A stretch of DNA of 64,000 nt from Hymenobacter perfusus (GCF_003944765.1 NZ_RWIU01000002.1:310001-374000); one strand, 5' to 3'. Shown: positions 25,259-35,119, counted from the first letter of the stretch. Made by a program: numbers and translations. Notes: generated from the sequence alone by a model not told the origin.

Positions 25259-27730
25259 TTATTCCGCCTTCTTGATGGTGTCCATTGCAGCCTGTACGGT
25301 AGCCTGTTGGTCGGCGGACTTGCTCTGTTTTACCTTTTCCAGCATCTGCAGAATGGGCTCGTCCACGCCGTACTTTTTGTACTGCACGGCCAGCTTCTGC
25401 AGGCGCTCTGTGCCTTCGTTTAGCACGGTGGCATCGGAAAGGCGGGTCATGTAGCCCACTAGGCTTTCCAGCAGTTGAAACTTGTCCTGCGGGCCGGCCG
25501 CATCGAAGCGGTTGCGCACGTAGGGCCAGGTGCTGGCGTCGCCTTGTTCGGCGTACACGCCAGCAATGGCGTTGGCTACGGCTCCCGTTGCGTTGGGCTC
25601 CAGCGTTTTGGCCCGGGCCAGGGCGGCCTTGGGCTGCACGGCGGCCAGACCTTCCAGGGCCGCGCCCTGCACTACGTACGACTGGCTCTCCAGCGACTTA
25701 GTGAAGATTTTTTCGTCCTTCTTGTCCTTCAGCCGGCCGAGGGCGCCCAGCAGGGCAGCCTGTACGTTGGTGTTTTTTTCCTGAGCCAGCTGCTTGCGGA
25801 TAGCCGGCGCGGCAACTTTCTGCACAGCCTTCTCATCGAGCTTCAGCCCAGCCAAAGCAGCCATGCGCAGGCCGGTATACTTGTCGCTCAGGGCCGTGAG
25901 CAGCACTTGGCGGGCGGCGGCATCGGTGGGGGGCAGGGCGGCAGCGGCGGCTACGGCCTCGCGCCGGTCCACGTAACGCGGACCGTTCTTGAACTGGTAG
26001 GCGAAGTCAGCAAACGGCTTGTTGTCGGTTTTCTGCCAGAGCAGCACCTTTTCGGCATCCACGTTTACCAGCGTAGGCTTGCTGGCGGCCGGGAAGCGGA
26101 AGGTTTCGGTGGCCTGGGTCATGACTACCTGGTGGCGCTGCGGTTTGCCGTTCACGTACACATCAACCGCCATGGGCAGCCGGAAAACCTGGCCGGGCTG
26201 GGTTTGCTTGATAGTCACGGCCTGCTCCTTGCGTGCGGCATCGTAAGCGTAGTCGATGCTGACCACGGGGTGACCCGTGCCATAGTACCACTGGTTAAAG
26301 AACCAGTTCAGATCCTGGCCCGATACGGCCTCCAGGGCCAGGCGCAGCTGGTGGGCTTCGCCGGTGCCGAACTTGTTATCGGTCAGGTACTTTTTGAGGC
26401 CGCCGAAGAACACGTCGTCGCCGAGGTGGCTACGCAGCATGTTCAGAATCTGGCCGCCCTTCTGGTAGCTCACCAGGTCGAACATGTCCTCCTTATCGGC
26501 GTAGTGGAAGCGCACGAGGTGCTTCTGGGCATCTTTGGGGCTGCGCAGGTAGTTGCGCATGTTCATGTAGGCGTGGGCGTCGCCGGCATCCTGGCCGTAC
26601 TTGTGCTCGGCCCAGAGAGCTTCCGAGAAGTCGGCAAACGACTCATTCACCGTCAGGTTGCTCCAGCTTTCGGCCGTTACCAAATCACCGAACCACTGGT
26701 GGAACAGCTCGTGGGCAATGACCGATTCGCCGTTGGCGTACTCGGCATCCAGCAGCTCACGGGCATCCTTCTGCAAAAACTCCCCGTGCAGCGTGGCTGA
26801 GGTGTTTTCCATGGCCCCGCTCACGTAGTCGCGCACCACCACCTGGGCGTATTTGTTCCAGGCGTACTCCACGCCGAGGCGCTCCGAGAAAAACTCCAGC
26901 ATTTCGGGCGTATTGCCGAAAATCTGCTTGGCGAAGGGCGCGTATTTAGGCTCCAGGTAGTAGCTCACTTCCTTGCCGCGCCAAGTTTCCTTGGCAATCT
27001 TGAAGTCGCCCACGGCCATCATGAACAGGTAGGGCGCGTGGGGCAGCTCCTGTTTCCAGGTATCGGTGCGGGTGCCGTCGGAGTTGTTTTTCTGGCTGGT
27101 GAGGGCACCGTTGCTGAGCGTGACGTAGCGCGCGGGCACCGTCATGCTGATTTCGGCGGTGGTTTTCTGGTTGGTGCGGTCGATGGTCGGGAACCAGGCC
27201 GAGGAGCTTTCCGTCTCGCCCTGCGTCCAGATCTGGCGGGGCTTGCCGGCCTCGGTGCTGTCGGGGTTGATGAAGTACAGGCCCTTGGCATCGGTAATAG
27301 CGGCGCTGCCCTTGGCTTTCAGCTCCTCGGGTTTGGCCACGTACTCCAGGTACACGGTGTACTGCTGGCCGGGGGCATACAGGCGGTCCAGGTCAATGTC
27401 GAGCTGCTCGTTGTTGTAGCGGTACTTTAGAGTTTTGGTATCGGAGCCGTTCACCATCGTCACCGATTTGATGTCCATGCCTTTGGCATCGAGCCGCAGC
27501 GAATCGGTGGCGTAGGCGAAAGGCTGCAGCGTCACCCACTCCTTGCCGATGAGCTGACGTTTGGCGTAATCAAAGCGCACATCCAGCTTGGTGTGTACCA
27601 AAGCATTGATTTTGCGGGCCGACTCGCGGTACTGTTGCAGAACGGTAGAATCGGGGCGGGTGGGGGGGTGCTGGCCCAGGGCTGGCGCGGCGGCCAGCAA
27701 CCCCAGGCTCACGAGGAGAGCGTTGGTCAT
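25259..27730 (-). CDS. M1-family zinc aminopeptidase, secreted
   Basis: An 823-residue peptidase with a signal peptide (MTNALLVSLGLLAAAPALGQ). The substrate-recognition motif is GAMEN at 305-309. The zinc site is H340-E341-x-x-H344 with E363 as third ligand (HELFHQW and NES). The C-terminal third is helical and repeat-like (residues about 600-820, e.g. AALLGALGRLKDKKDE), resembling HEAT-type repeats. It probably removes N-terminal residues from peptides in the periplasm. ATG 27730 is chosen because it starts the signal peptide; a longer frame from 27784 is not supported. Confidence 0.95.
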   Translation of the reverse strand: MTNALLVSLGLLAAAPALGQHPPTRPDSTVLQQYRESARKINALVHTKLDVRFDYAKRQLIGKEWVTLQPFAYATDSLRLDAKGMDIKSVTMVNGSDTKTLKYRYNNEQLDIDLDRLYAPGQQYTVYLEYVAKPEELKAKGSAAITDAKGLYFINPDSTEAGKPRQIWTQGETESSSAWFPTIDRTNQKTTAEISMTVPARYVTLSNGALTSQKNNSDGTRTDTWKQELPHAPYLFMMAVGDFKIAKETWRGKEVSYYLEPKYAPFAKQIFGNTPEMLEFFSERLGVEYAWNKYAQVVVRDYVSGAMENTSATLHGEFLQKDARELLDAEYANGESVIAHELFHQWFGDLVTAESWSNLTVNESFADFSEALWAEHKYGQDAGDAHAYMNMRNYLRSPKDAQKHLVRFHYADKEDMFDLVSYQKGGQILNMLRSHLGDDVFFGGLKKYLTDNKFGTGEAHQLRLALEAVSGQDLNWFFNQWYYGTGHPVVSIDYAYDAARKEQAVTIKQTQPGQVFRLPMAVDVYVNGKPQRHQVVMTQATETFRFPAASKPTLVNVDAEKVLLWQKTDNKPFADFAYQFKNGPRYVDRREAVAAAAALPPTDAAARQVLLTALSDKYTGLRMAALAGLKLDEKAVQKVAAPAIRKQLAQEKNTNVQAALLGALGRLKDKKDEKIFTKSLESQSYVVQGAALEGLAAVQPKAALARAKTLEPNATGAVANAIAGVYAEQGDASTWPYVRNRFDAAGPQDKFQLLESLVGYMTRLSDATVLNEGTERLQKLAVQYKKYGVDEPILQMLEKVKQSKSADQQATVQAAMDTIKKAE

Positions 27731-28153
27731 AGCGGAAAAAGGAAAAAAGAGAGTTGAGAGTGCTAGTTGCGAACTTTTTGGCACAGGTACGGAGCAGGTG
27801 GGATACTGGCCAGTGCCGGGCAGATCGGTGGATCAAATGTATATATCGGTACTATGTAAAACAAGGTACTTGATAATATATTTATTCAAGATAGTATATG
27901 TTTTGATTTGAGCTTGCCTTCTAGACTTCCCGCTTCAAGCGTTAAGTCATAGATTTTCACCGTAATCCGCAATCTGGGCTACTGAGTTTGTTTTGTTTCG
28001 GTAGGTTGCACGTCAGCTGTTCAGTTGCTGCGTCCAACGATTCAGGGCACGACCCGTTCTCTGTTTCGGCCGTTGTGTGGGGGACAGCACCCTGACCAGC
28101 CGCTCCTCCTTACCACTACGCGTTTCATAATTCCGTCAAACCTGTTCGTTCCT
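27731..28153. other. Divergent intergenic region, AT-rich
   Basis: A 423-bp spacer between the divergent aminopeptidase and esterase genes with no supported gene. The centre (27838-27905) is strongly A/T-rich. A minus-strand promoter candidate is listed separately at 27834. For the esterase the best guess is TAGGTTGC near 28001, which is weak. Confidence 0.6.
27834..27864 (-). promoter_or_regulatory. Promoter of the M1 aminopeptidase gene
   Basis: On the minus strand TACATTTG (27841-27834) matches the Bacteroidota -7 consensus TAnnTTTG exactly, and a TTG at 27864-27862 lies about 20 bp upstream, the usual -33 position. The untranslated leader would be about 100 nt. Confidence 0.55.
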
Positions 28154-29029
28154 ATGAAAAACTGCTTCCGTCTGCTACTCATTCTGCTGCTGCTGGGCCC
28201 CGCCGCCCGCGCCGCCACCGTCGATACCGTGGCTATTCCCAGCGCGGCTATGCAGCGCACCTACAAGGCCGCGGTGGCGGTGCCGGCCTCCTACGCCAAA
28301 AACAAGAAGGCCCGCTACCCCGTGCTGTACCTGCTGCACGGGGCCTACGGGCACTTCGCCGACTGGAGCAGCAAAACCCCCGACAAAACCCTCATTCACC
28401 GCCTCGCCGACCAGTACAACCTCATTATCGTGATGCCCGAGGGCGAGACATTCAGCTTCTACCTCGATTCGCCGGTGAACCCCGGCAGCCAGTTTGAAAC
28501 CTACATCACCAAGGACGTTATCGAGGCCATCGACCAGCGGTACCGCACCGTGGCGCGCAAGGAAGGCCGGGTTATTTCGGGCCTGTCGATGGGTGGGCAC
28601 GGGGCGCTGTACCTCTCGGGGCGTCACCCGGAGCTGTTTGCCGCTGCCGGTAGCATGAGCGGCGCCCTGGACATGAGCATCACCAACCGCAAGCTCAACC
28701 CCCAGGAAGCCCAGCAGCGCCAAAGCCTGTTCAACCCCATCCTCGGCCCCGAGACGCCCGCGCCCAGCCCGTATAGCGCCAACTCGGTCGTCAACATGGC
28801 CGACAAGCTGTATACCAACGGCCTACCCCTCATCATCGACTGCGGCGTGGATGATTTTCTCATCGAAATCAACCGCGAAGTGCACCGCCGCCTCGTGTAC
28901 AACCACACCCCCCATGACTACACCGAGCGGCCCGGCGCCCACACCTGGGAGTACTGGCAGAACGCGCTGCCCTACCATCTGGTCTTCTTCCAGAAAATGC
29001 TGGATGCGGGTGGGGTAACGGTGAAGTAG
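28154..29029 (+). CDS. Secreted esterase of the esterase D/antigen 85 type
   Basis: A 291-residue alpha/beta hydrolase with a signal peptide (MKNCFRLLLILLLLGPAARA). The nucleophile elbow is GLSMGG with S145; the likely acid is in CGVDDF (D233 or D234) and the base is H263 in GAHTWEYW. The oxyanion region is YLLHGAYG. This PF00756-type fold includes S-formylglutathione hydrolases, feruloyl esterases and mycolyltransferases. The signal peptide argues for a role in cleaving ester-linked acyl groups outside the cytoplasm. ATG 28154 is the start that opens the signal peptide. Confidence 0.92.
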   Translation: MKNCFRLLLILLLLGPAARAATVDTVAIPSAAMQRTYKAAVAVPASYAKNKKARYPVLYLLHGAYGHFADWSSKTPDKTLIHRLADQYNLIIVMPEGETFSFYLDSPVNPGSQFETYITKDVIEAIDQRYRTVARKEGRVISGLSMGGHGALYLSGRHPELFAAAGSMSGALDMSITNRKLNPQEAQQRQSLFNPILGPETPAPSPYSANSVVNMADKLYTNGLPLIIDCGVDDFLIEINREVHRRLVYNHTPHDYTERPGAHTWEYWQNALPYHLVFFQKMLDAGGVTVK

Positions 29030-29030
29030 G

Positions 29031-29157
29031 TTATATAGAACGAGGTAGAGACGCGACACTTCGCGTCTCGTCGTTGAACGACTTGGGAACTGACGGATTA
29101 AACAACGTCAGCAACGATGAGACGCAAAATATTGCGTCTCTACACCGTTCTATATAA
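29031..29157. repeat. Intergenic palindrome, family A
   Basis: The left arm (from TTATATAGAACG, containing GTAGAGACGC) and the right arm (ending CCGTTCTATATAA) are inverted copies with a few mismatches. Each arm itself holds a small hairpin (GAGACGC ... GCGTCTC). It fills the spacer between the convergent esterase and CzcA-like genes. Related copies lie at 36576-36800. Confidence 0.8.
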
Positions 29158-29159
29158 GC

Positions 29160-29188
29160 AAAAGGCCCGGTCAGTGACCGGGCCTTTT
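29160..29188. terminator. Bidirectional terminator esterase/CzcA-like
   Basis: A perfect 13-bp stem (AAAAGGCCCGGTC at 29160-29172 with its complement at 29176-29188) and a 3-nt loop, with A/T runs on both sides, sits between two convergent genes. Confidence 0.88.
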
Positions 29189-29197
29189 ACTTTGTGC

Positions 29198-32100
29198 CTA
29201 ATGCGCTAATACGGCCTGTTGCCGCTCGGGGTGCAGTTGCGGGTCGTCGGCGTAGTGGGTGTGCTCGGCGCGGTAGGCGCGTTCGAAAATCAGGGGGAAG
29301 ATGAACAGGGTGAGGATGGTGCCGGTGATGAGGCCGCCGATTACCACAATGGCCAGAGGCTTGGAGGTTTCGGAGCCGATGCCGGTGCTCATGGCGGCGG
29401 GCATGAGGCCGATGGTGGCCATCAGGGCCGTCATCACCACGGGGCGGACGCGGCTGGTGACGCCCTCGTGGATGCTGCGGTCCAGACTCATTTTGCGTAC
29501 CATATTCTGCTTGAACACCGATATCAGAATCACGCCGTTCTGGATGCAGATGCCGAACAGGGCAATGAACCCGATGCCGGCCGAAATGCTGAAGTTGGTG
29601 TGCGTAATCAGCAACGCCGCAATGCCGCCGATGATGGCAAACGGCACGTTCAGTAGCACCAGTCCGGCATCTTTCAGGTTGCCGAACAAAATGAACAGGA
29701 TGAAGAAAATCAGGCCCAATGAAACCGGCACCACCTGCGTGAGGCGCTGGGTGGCGCGGCGCTGGTTTTCGAAGTCGCCGGTCCATTTCATGGTGTAGCC
29801 TTTGGGCAGGCTTACCACGGCATTTACCTTTTTCTGGGCTTCCTCGATGGTGCTGCCCATGTCGCGGCCCCGGATGCTGAACTTCACGGCGGCGAAGCGC
29901 TGGTTATCGTCGCGGTAGATGAGGGAGGGGCCGTTGACGTCGCCGATGGTGGCAATTTCGGAGAGGGGAATGGTGGTGCCGTTCTGGGTGGGGACCATGA
30001 GGGCGGCAATTTCCTGGGGTGTCTGGCGGAACTGCTCCTGGTAGCGCACCCGGATGGGGAATTTCCGCTCGCCCTCGTACATCTGCGAGGCCTGCTTGCC
30101 GCCCACGGCCATTTCCAGCACCGCGTTGGCGTCGGCTTTGCTTACGCCGTACTGGGCCATGCGTTGCTCATCCAAATCAACGTGCAGCTCCGGCTGACCG
30201 ATGTTGCGCAGCACGCCCAAATCATCAATGCCTTTGATATTTTGGAGGACACCGTACACCTGGCGGCCTTTTTCCTCCATCAGCTTGAGGTCGGTGCCGT
30301 AGATTTTGACGGCAATAGAGCCTTTCACGCCCGAGGCGGCTTCCTCCACGTTGTCGGTGATAGGCTGAGAAAAGTTGAAATCCACACCGGGGAAGCGGTT
30401 GAGCTTTTCCTTCATGCCGGCAATCAGGGCTTCGCGCTTGTCTTTGTGCTTCATTTCGGCCTCCACTTCGGGGGTGTGCTTGAGCTGCACCAGAAACTCG
30501 TTGTTGTAGAAGCCAGTGGGGTCGGTGCCGTCGTTGGGGCGGCCGGTCTGGCTCACCACGTCGCCCACCTCAGGGAAACTCAGGAATACCCGGCGCATCT
30601 CGTTGCAGAGCTTGTTCGATTCATCCAGGCTGATGCTCAGCGGCAGCTGAGCCCGCACGTAAATGGAGCCTTCGTTCAGCTCGGGCAGGAACTCGGAACC
30701 CAGGAAGTGAAAGGCGCCCATGCCCAGCACCACAGCCACGGTGGCTACCAGCAGACTGGCGGTTTTGCGGGCGTAAGTGAAGGAAAAGAACCGCTCGGCC
30801 CCGCGGTTGATGCCCCGCACGAAGAAGTTATCCTTCTCCACCACGTTCTTTTTGAGCAGCAGCGAGGTGAGCACCGGCACCAGCGTGAGCGTGAAAATCA
30901 GGGCCCCCAGTAGGGCGAAACCCAGCGTCCAGGCCAGGGGCGAGAACACCTTGCCTTCCACCTTCTCGAAGGAGAAAATGGGCAGCAGGGCGGTGATGAT
31001 GATGGCTTTGGAGAAGAAAATGGCTTTGCCCATGTCGCGGCCGGTTTTCTTGATCAGGCCCAGCTTGGCTACTTTGTTGAACCGCTCCATGCCCATGCGG
31101 TGCGCCTTGTGGTCGAGGGCCACAAAGAGCCCTTCCACCATCACCACGGCCCCGTCGATGATGATGCCGAAGTCGATGGCGCCCATGCTGAGCAGGTTGG
31201 CCGACATGCCCTTCAGCCGGAGGCAGATGAAGGCAAACAGCAAGGCCAGCGGAATAATCACGCTCACAATCACCGTGGTGCGCCAGTCGGCCATGAACAC
31301 GAACACGATGACCGTGACCAGCACAATGCCTTCCAGCAGGTTGTGGATTACCGTTTCGGTGGAGAAGTCGATGAGCTGCTGCCGGTCGTAGAAGGTTTGA
31401 ATCTTCACATCGGAGGGCAGAATCTTCTCATTGAGGTCGGCTACTTTATCCTTGAGGCGGGCAATGACTTCAGAGGGATTTTCGCCTTTGCGCATCACCA
31501 CAATGCCTTCCAGCACGTCGTCGTTCAGGCCCCGGCCCACCTTGCCAAACCGCGGCAGCGCCGATTCGTGCACGATGGCCACGTCCTTCACCAGGATGGG
31601 GGCCCCGTTCACGTTCTTGATAACCGTGTTGTTGATGTCGTTGATGTTGTTGAGCAGGCCAATGCCGCGCACCACGTAGTTCTGCTGGCCCTCGTTTATC
31701 ACGTCGCCGCCCACGTTGATGTTGCTGCGCTGGATGGCGTTGTAGAGGTCGAGCGGGGTGAGGCCCAAGTCCTGGAGCTTGCCGGGGTTCACGCTGATTT
31801 CGTAGTCCTTCACCTCGCCGCCGAAGCTGTTCACGTCGGCCACGCCGGGCACGGCTTTCAGGTTGCGTTCCACCACCCAGTCCTGCAGGGTTTTCAGCTC
31901 GCGGGTGGTTTTGTTGTTGCTCTTGAGGGTGTAGCGGAAAATTTCGCCGGTGGGGCCGTAGGGCGGCTGCACGTCTGGGTCGGCGCCCTCGGGAAGGTCG
32001 GCCTGGCTGAGCAGGTTGTTCACCTGCACCCGGGCAAAGGCATCGTCCACGCCATCATCGAAAATCACCTTCACCACCGACAGCCCAAACAGGGTGGTGC

Positions 32101-32359
32101 TGCGGATGCTGGTTTTCTTCTGCACCGGGTTCAGCGCAATTTCGATGGGGGCCGTCACGAACTTCTCAATCTCCTCGGCCGAGCGGCCGGGCCACTGCGT
32201 GATGATGGTAATTTCGGTGTTGGTAACGTCGGGGAAGGCCTCGATGGGCGTATTCCGGTAGCTCATCACCCCGGCCACAATGACCACAAAGGTCATCAGG
32301 AACACGAAGCCCCGGTTTTTAAGCGAAAAGGCGATAATGCCCTGGATGAATTTGTTCAT
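29198..32359 (-). CDS. czcA: CzcA/CusA-type heavy-metal efflux RND pump
   Basis: A 1053-residue inner-membrane RND transporter with the usual 12 helices and two periplasmic loops. The heavy-metal subfamily motif in helix four is DFGIIIDGAVVMVE (D396, D402, E409), the proton-relay residues. The N-terminus (FIQGIIAFSLKNRGFVFL, NTPIEAFPDVTN) is typical. It exports divalent or monovalent metal cations using the proton gradient, together with the adaptor and TolC-like proteins encoded upstream. The metal cannot be assigned with certainty. It is the last gene of the minus-strand efflux cluster and ends at a bidirectional terminator. Confidence 0.95.
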   Translation of the reverse strand: MNKFIQGIIAFSLKNRGFVFLMTFVVIVAGVMSYRNTPIEAFPDVTNTEITIITQWPGRSAEEIEKFVTAPIEIALNPVQKKTSIRSTTLFGLSVVKVIFDDGVDDAFARVQVNNLLSQADLPEGADPDVQPPYGPTGEIFRYTLKSNNKTTRELKTLQDWVVERNLKAVPGVADVNSFGGEVKDYEISVNPGKLQDLGLTPLDLYNAIQRSNINVGGDVINEGQQNYVVRGIGLLNNINDINNTVIKNVNGAPILVKDVAIVHESALPRFGKVGRGLNDDVLEGIVVMRKGENPSEVIARLKDKVADLNEKILPSDVKIQTFYDRQQLIDFSTETVIHNLLEGIVLVTVIVFVFMADWRTTVIVSVIIPLALLFAFICLRLKGMSANLLSMGAIDFGIIIDGAVVMVEGLFVALDHKAHRMGMERFNKVAKLGLIKKTGRDMGKAIFFSKAIIITALLPIFSFEKVEGKVFSPLAWTLGFALLGALIFTLTLVPVLTSLLLKKNVVEKDNFFVRGINRGAERFFSFTYARKTASLLVATVAVVLGMGAFHFLGSEFLPELNEGSIYVRAQLPLSISLDESNKLCNEMRRVFLSFPEVGDVVSQTGRPNDGTDPTGFYNNEFLVQLKHTPEVEAEMKHKDKREALIAGMKEKLNRFPGVDFNFSQPITDNVEEAASGVKGSIAVKIYGTDLKLMEEKGRQVYGVLQNIKGIDDLGVLRNIGQPELHVDLDEQRMAQYGVSKADANAVLEMAVGGKQASQMYEGERKFPIRVRYQEQFRQTPQEIAALMVPTQNGTTIPLSEIATIGDVNGPSLIYRDDNQRFAAVKFSIRGRDMGSTIEEAQKKVNAVVSLPKGYTMKWTGDFENQRRATQRLTQVVPVSLGLIFFILFILFGNLKDAGLVLLNVPFAIIGGIAALLITHTNFSISAGIGFIALFGICIQNGVILISVFKQNMVRKMSLDRSIHEGVTSRVRPVVMTALMATIGLMPAAMSTGIGSETSKPLAIVVIGGLITGTILTLFIFPLIFERAYRAEHTHYADDPQLHPERQQAVLAH

Positions 32360-32387
32360 GGTAAGTCGGTGCTGACTTAAAGGAGGT

Positions 32388-32580
32388 CGTCATGCAGAGC
32401 GGAGCGAAGCATCTCGCGTGCTGACTTGGAAATGGCAATGGTCGTGTCATGCTGAGCCCCGCGAAGCATCTCTGCCTCAGGCTGACTCAGTGGTGGTAAC
32501 GAAGCGGTAGAGATGCTTCGCGGGGCTCAGCATGACAGATAGCTTCTGGCGAGATGCTTCGGCTGCGCCTCTGCATGACG
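32388..32580. repeat. Nested intergenic palindrome, family B
   Basis: Outer arms (CGTCATGCAGAGCGGAGCGA from 32388 and its inverse ending at 32580) enclose inner arms (TGTCATGCTGAGCCCCGCGA from 32445 and its inverse ending at 32537). Both belong to the family recognised by CGTCATnCTGAGC ... GAAGnATCTC. It separates the adaptor and pump genes on the same strand. Confidence 0.8.
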
Positions 32581-32585
32581 TTCTT

Positions 32586-33680
32586 TTAATCGTTTAGCTC
32601 GTCGTAGACCAGCAGCTGGTTTTGGGCGATGATGTGCTCCCCGTCTTTCAGGCCCGATTGCACGTAGCTCACGTCGCCCACGGTTTTGGCAATTTTGACC
32701 TCGCGGGTTTCCACGTGGTGCCGGTCCCGGAACACCATCACGAAGTTGCGGTCCTTATCGAAGACCACGCATTTGGCGGGCACAGCCAGCATCTGCCGGT
32801 TTTCGGTGTTGAGCACCTTGATTTGGGCGTACATCTCGGGCTTGAGCTGGTAGCCGGGGTTGTTGAGCTTCACGCGCACCTTCATCACCTTGCTTTCGGG
32901 GTCGAGCACGTTGAACACCTTATCGATGCGGCCCTGGAAGTGTTTGTCGGGGTAGGAGAGGGTGGTCACGTCGGCCTGGTAGCCCTGCTGCACCTTGCTG
33001 ATGTCCGACTCAAACACGTTGGCCATGATCCACACGTCATCCAAGTTGCTCACCGTAAACAGGTTGCCCACGTTGTCGGCGTTGAACTGCATGTGGTCGG
33101 TCACGTTCTTCTCCGTGATGAAGCCCGAAATGGGGGCCCGCAACGTGTAGGTCCCATCGGCCGACACGCCGTACACGCCGAGCTGCTTCTGGCTCTTGCC
33201 CACGTTGCTTTGGGCTTTGCGCAGCTCCTGGCGGGCCAAACTCACGTCGCGCTCCGAGGCCAAGCCCGATTTGTACTGGTCTTCCAGTACCGAGAGGTTC
33301 TTGCGGGCAATATCCAGGTCGGTGCCGGCGGTGCTGCTCTGGTTTTGCAGGTCGGCAATTTCCCCGCTCTTGATGACGGCCAGCACCTGGCCCTTGGTTA
33401 CATGGTCGCCTAGCTCCACGCTCAGCTGCTCCACCACGCCGCCCACCAGCGGGTACACCTTCACGGTTTTGTCGCCGTCGGTGGCAATCTGGCCCGAGAG
33501 GTTCAGCTCGTCGCGCACGGGCTCCCGGCGCACCGTGTCAATCTTCAGCTCCCGCAACATCTGGTCCGACATCGAGAAGCCGGCTTCGGCCTTCTGCGGG
33601 GCGTCCGTTTCTTCAGATTTCGAGCAGCCCGTTAGCGTCAGCGAGAGGGCAAAGGGAAGTAAGGGGAGGAGGCGGTTCAT
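32586..33680 (-). CDS. RND efflux periplasmic adaptor (CzcB/HlyD type) 1
   Basis: A 364-residue membrane-fusion protein. The N-terminus is a lipoprotein signal with lipobox LTGC (MNRLLPLLPFALSLTLTGC). The domain order is usual: barrel-sandwich (VYPLVGGVVEQLSVELGDHV, DGTYTLRAPISGFITEKNV), a helical hairpin between the halves (about 105-170), beta-barrel, then membrane-proximal domain ending KDGEHIIAQNQLLVYDELND. It bridges the pump and the TolC-like channel. A second adaptor with the same ending (YKELND) is encoded at 35337 in the same cluster. Confidence 0.93.
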   Translation of the reverse strand: MNRLLPLLPFALSLTLTGCSKSEETDAPQKAEAGFSMSDQMLRELKIDTVRREPVRDELNLSGQIATDGDKTVKVYPLVGGVVEQLSVELGDHVTKGQVLAVIKSGEIADLQNQSSTAGTDLDIARKNLSVLEDQYKSGLASERDVSLARQELRKAQSNVGKSQKQLGVYGVSADGTYTLRAPISGFITEKNVTDHMQFNADNVGNLFTVSNLDDVWIMANVFESDISKVQQGYQADVTTLSYPDKHFQGRIDKVFNVLDPESKVMKVRVKLNNPGYQLKPEMYAQIKVLNTENRQMLAVPAKCVVFDKDRNFVMVFRDRHHVETREVKIAKTVGDVSYVQSGLKDGEHIIAQNQLLVYDELND

Positions 33681-33710
33681 GAGTATATGCGGTTGAGGTC
33701 GGGCAGAGTC

Positions 33711-33795
33711 CCCAGGGCTGAAGCCCTGGGCTACGGAGCAGGAAGTGGATGTTGGGGAAACCGGGCGCTGCTTAGCCCAGGGCTTCAGCCCTGGG
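33711..33795. repeat. Intergenic palindrome, family C
   Basis: The left arm at 33711-33733 (CCCAGGGCTGAAGCCCTGGG plus CTA) and the right arm at 33773-33795 are perfect inverted copies over 23 bp, and each contains its own smaller hairpin. It lies between the TolC-like and adaptor genes. This is the only copy in the window. Confidence 0.8.
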
Positions 33796-33805
33796 AACGG
33801 GCGAG

Positions 33806-35095
33806 CTATTCGGCGTTGAACACCGGGCGGCCCACGGCGTAGTTGAGCTGTTCGAAGGCGCGCACCCGGTTGGCGCGCAGGTTGTTGAGTTGCACCAGGT
33901 TGTTCTTGTAGCTCTCGTAGAAATCCAGGAACTCCACAATAGTGAGGTTGCGCTTGGCGTAGCTCTCATCAATGCCCTTCATCAGGCGGTCGAAGTCGGA
34001 GGTTTCGCGGGCGGTGCCCTGGTAGAGCTGGTCGTTCTGGCGGGCCAGGCGCCAGGCTTCCTGCACGTCGTTCTGCACCTGCAGCTGCTGCTGGCCCAGC
34101 TGGGCCTTGCTCACCTCAATCTGGTTTTGCGCCGTGCGGATGTTGCCCTGGTTGCGGTTGAACAGGGGCACGGCCACGCCCAGCGTGAGGGCGTTGTAGT
34201 TCTGGATGTAGTTGCCGGCCCGGTCGTACACGTAGCCCACGGCCAAGTCGGGAGTGGCCAAAGCGCGTTGGAGGCGCAGGTTCTGGGTTTGCTGCTGCAC
34301 GGCGGCCTGGCGGGCCTTCAGGTCGGCGCGGTTCACCTGGGCCGAATCGATGAGCTGCGCCTCGGTGCGGTTGGTCAGGCTCAGGGCTTTCAGGCGGTTC
34401 TGGTCGGCCTGGGGCAGGTAATAGGCCCCGCTGGTGTCGCGCATGAGAGTGCGCAAATCGGCTTGCTCGGCGGCAATGTCGTTGAGCAGATTCTGCCGCT
34501 CGTTGCGGAGCTGAAACAGGAAGGCCTTAAGCCGAATCACTTCTTTCAGAGCAATGTTGCCCTTGTCGTATTGGCCCTGATACAGACTTACGGTGCGCTG
34601 GAAGCTGGCCACTTCCTTGTCGTACACGCCCACGCTCTGCTGCTTGAAATACAGATCGTAGAAGGTGCTGCGGAGCTGGTAGCGCAGGGTGCGCAGCAAA
34701 TCCTGAAACGTGAACTGCTCCACCAATGCATTCTGCTGGGCCACGCTGGCGGCGGCTTTGCGGCGGCCGGCCAAAGCAAACAGCTGCTGCACCTGCACAA
34801 TGGAGTTGCCGGTTTTGGTCACGTCCAGCACCTTGCGCGTCTGCGGGTTGTAGGTGTTCTGCTCGATGGAAACCGTGGGGTTGTCCCAGAGCCGGGCCTG
34901 CAGAATCTGGGCCTCGGCGGCCGATACGTTATAGCGCTGGGCCAGCAGATTCAGGTTGTTCTGCACGAACCGCTGTTCGGCGTCGGAGAGGGTGAGCCGC
35001 ACCGTGTCGCCTGCGAGGGGAGCGGCCGAGGCGGTGCGGGTAGTGACGCCGCCGAGCAGCAGGGCCGTCAGCAGCAGAAAAAGGAAGCGTTGCAT
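33806..35095 (-). CDS. TolC-family outer-membrane efflux channel (CzcC-like)
   Basis: A 429-residue outer-membrane efflux protein with a signal peptide (MQRFLFLLLTALLLGGVTTRTASA). Two long coiled-coil halves follow (about 50-210 and 250-420, e.g. SVAQQNALVEQFTF, QNQIEVSKAQLGQQQLQVQ), the repeat organisation of TolC proteins. It forms the exit duct for the RND pump. The ATG at 35095 begins the signal peptide. The activator-like promoter at 35120-35175 is directly upstream, so this gene can start its own transcript inside the cluster. Confidence 0.92.
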   Translation of the reverse strand: MQRFLFLLLTALLLGGVTTRTASAAPLAGDTVRLTLSDAEQRFVQNNLNLLAQRYNVSAAEAQILQARLWDNPTVSIEQNTYNPQTRKVLDVTKTGNSIVQVQQLFALAGRRKAAASVAQQNALVEQFTFQDLLRTLRYQLRSTFYDLYFKQQSVGVYDKEVASFQRTVSLYQGQYDKGNIALKEVIRLKAFLFQLRNERQNLLNDIAAEQADLRTLMRDTSGAYYLPQADQNRLKALSLTNRTEAQLIDSAQVNRADLKARQAAVQQQTQNLRLQRALATPDLAVGYVYDRAGNYIQNYNALTLGVAVPLFNRNQGNIRTAQNQIEVSKAQLGQQQLQVQNDVQEAWRLARQNDQLYQGTARETSDFDRLMKGIDESYAKRNLTIVEFLDFYESYKNNLVQLNNLRANRVRAFEQLNYAVGRPVFNAE

Positions 35096-35119
35096 AACCG
35101 GATTCGGTGGTTGGTTATG

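Noticed and set aside
25475-26800. A 441-codon open frame antisense to the M1 aminopeptidase gene
   Set aside because: No recognisable domain, while the opposite strand encodes HELFHQW and GAMEN motifs.
31100-32380. A 426-codon open frame antisense to the CzcA-like gene
   Set aside because: Val/His-rich translation without motifs; the CzcA reading has the full set of RND motifs.
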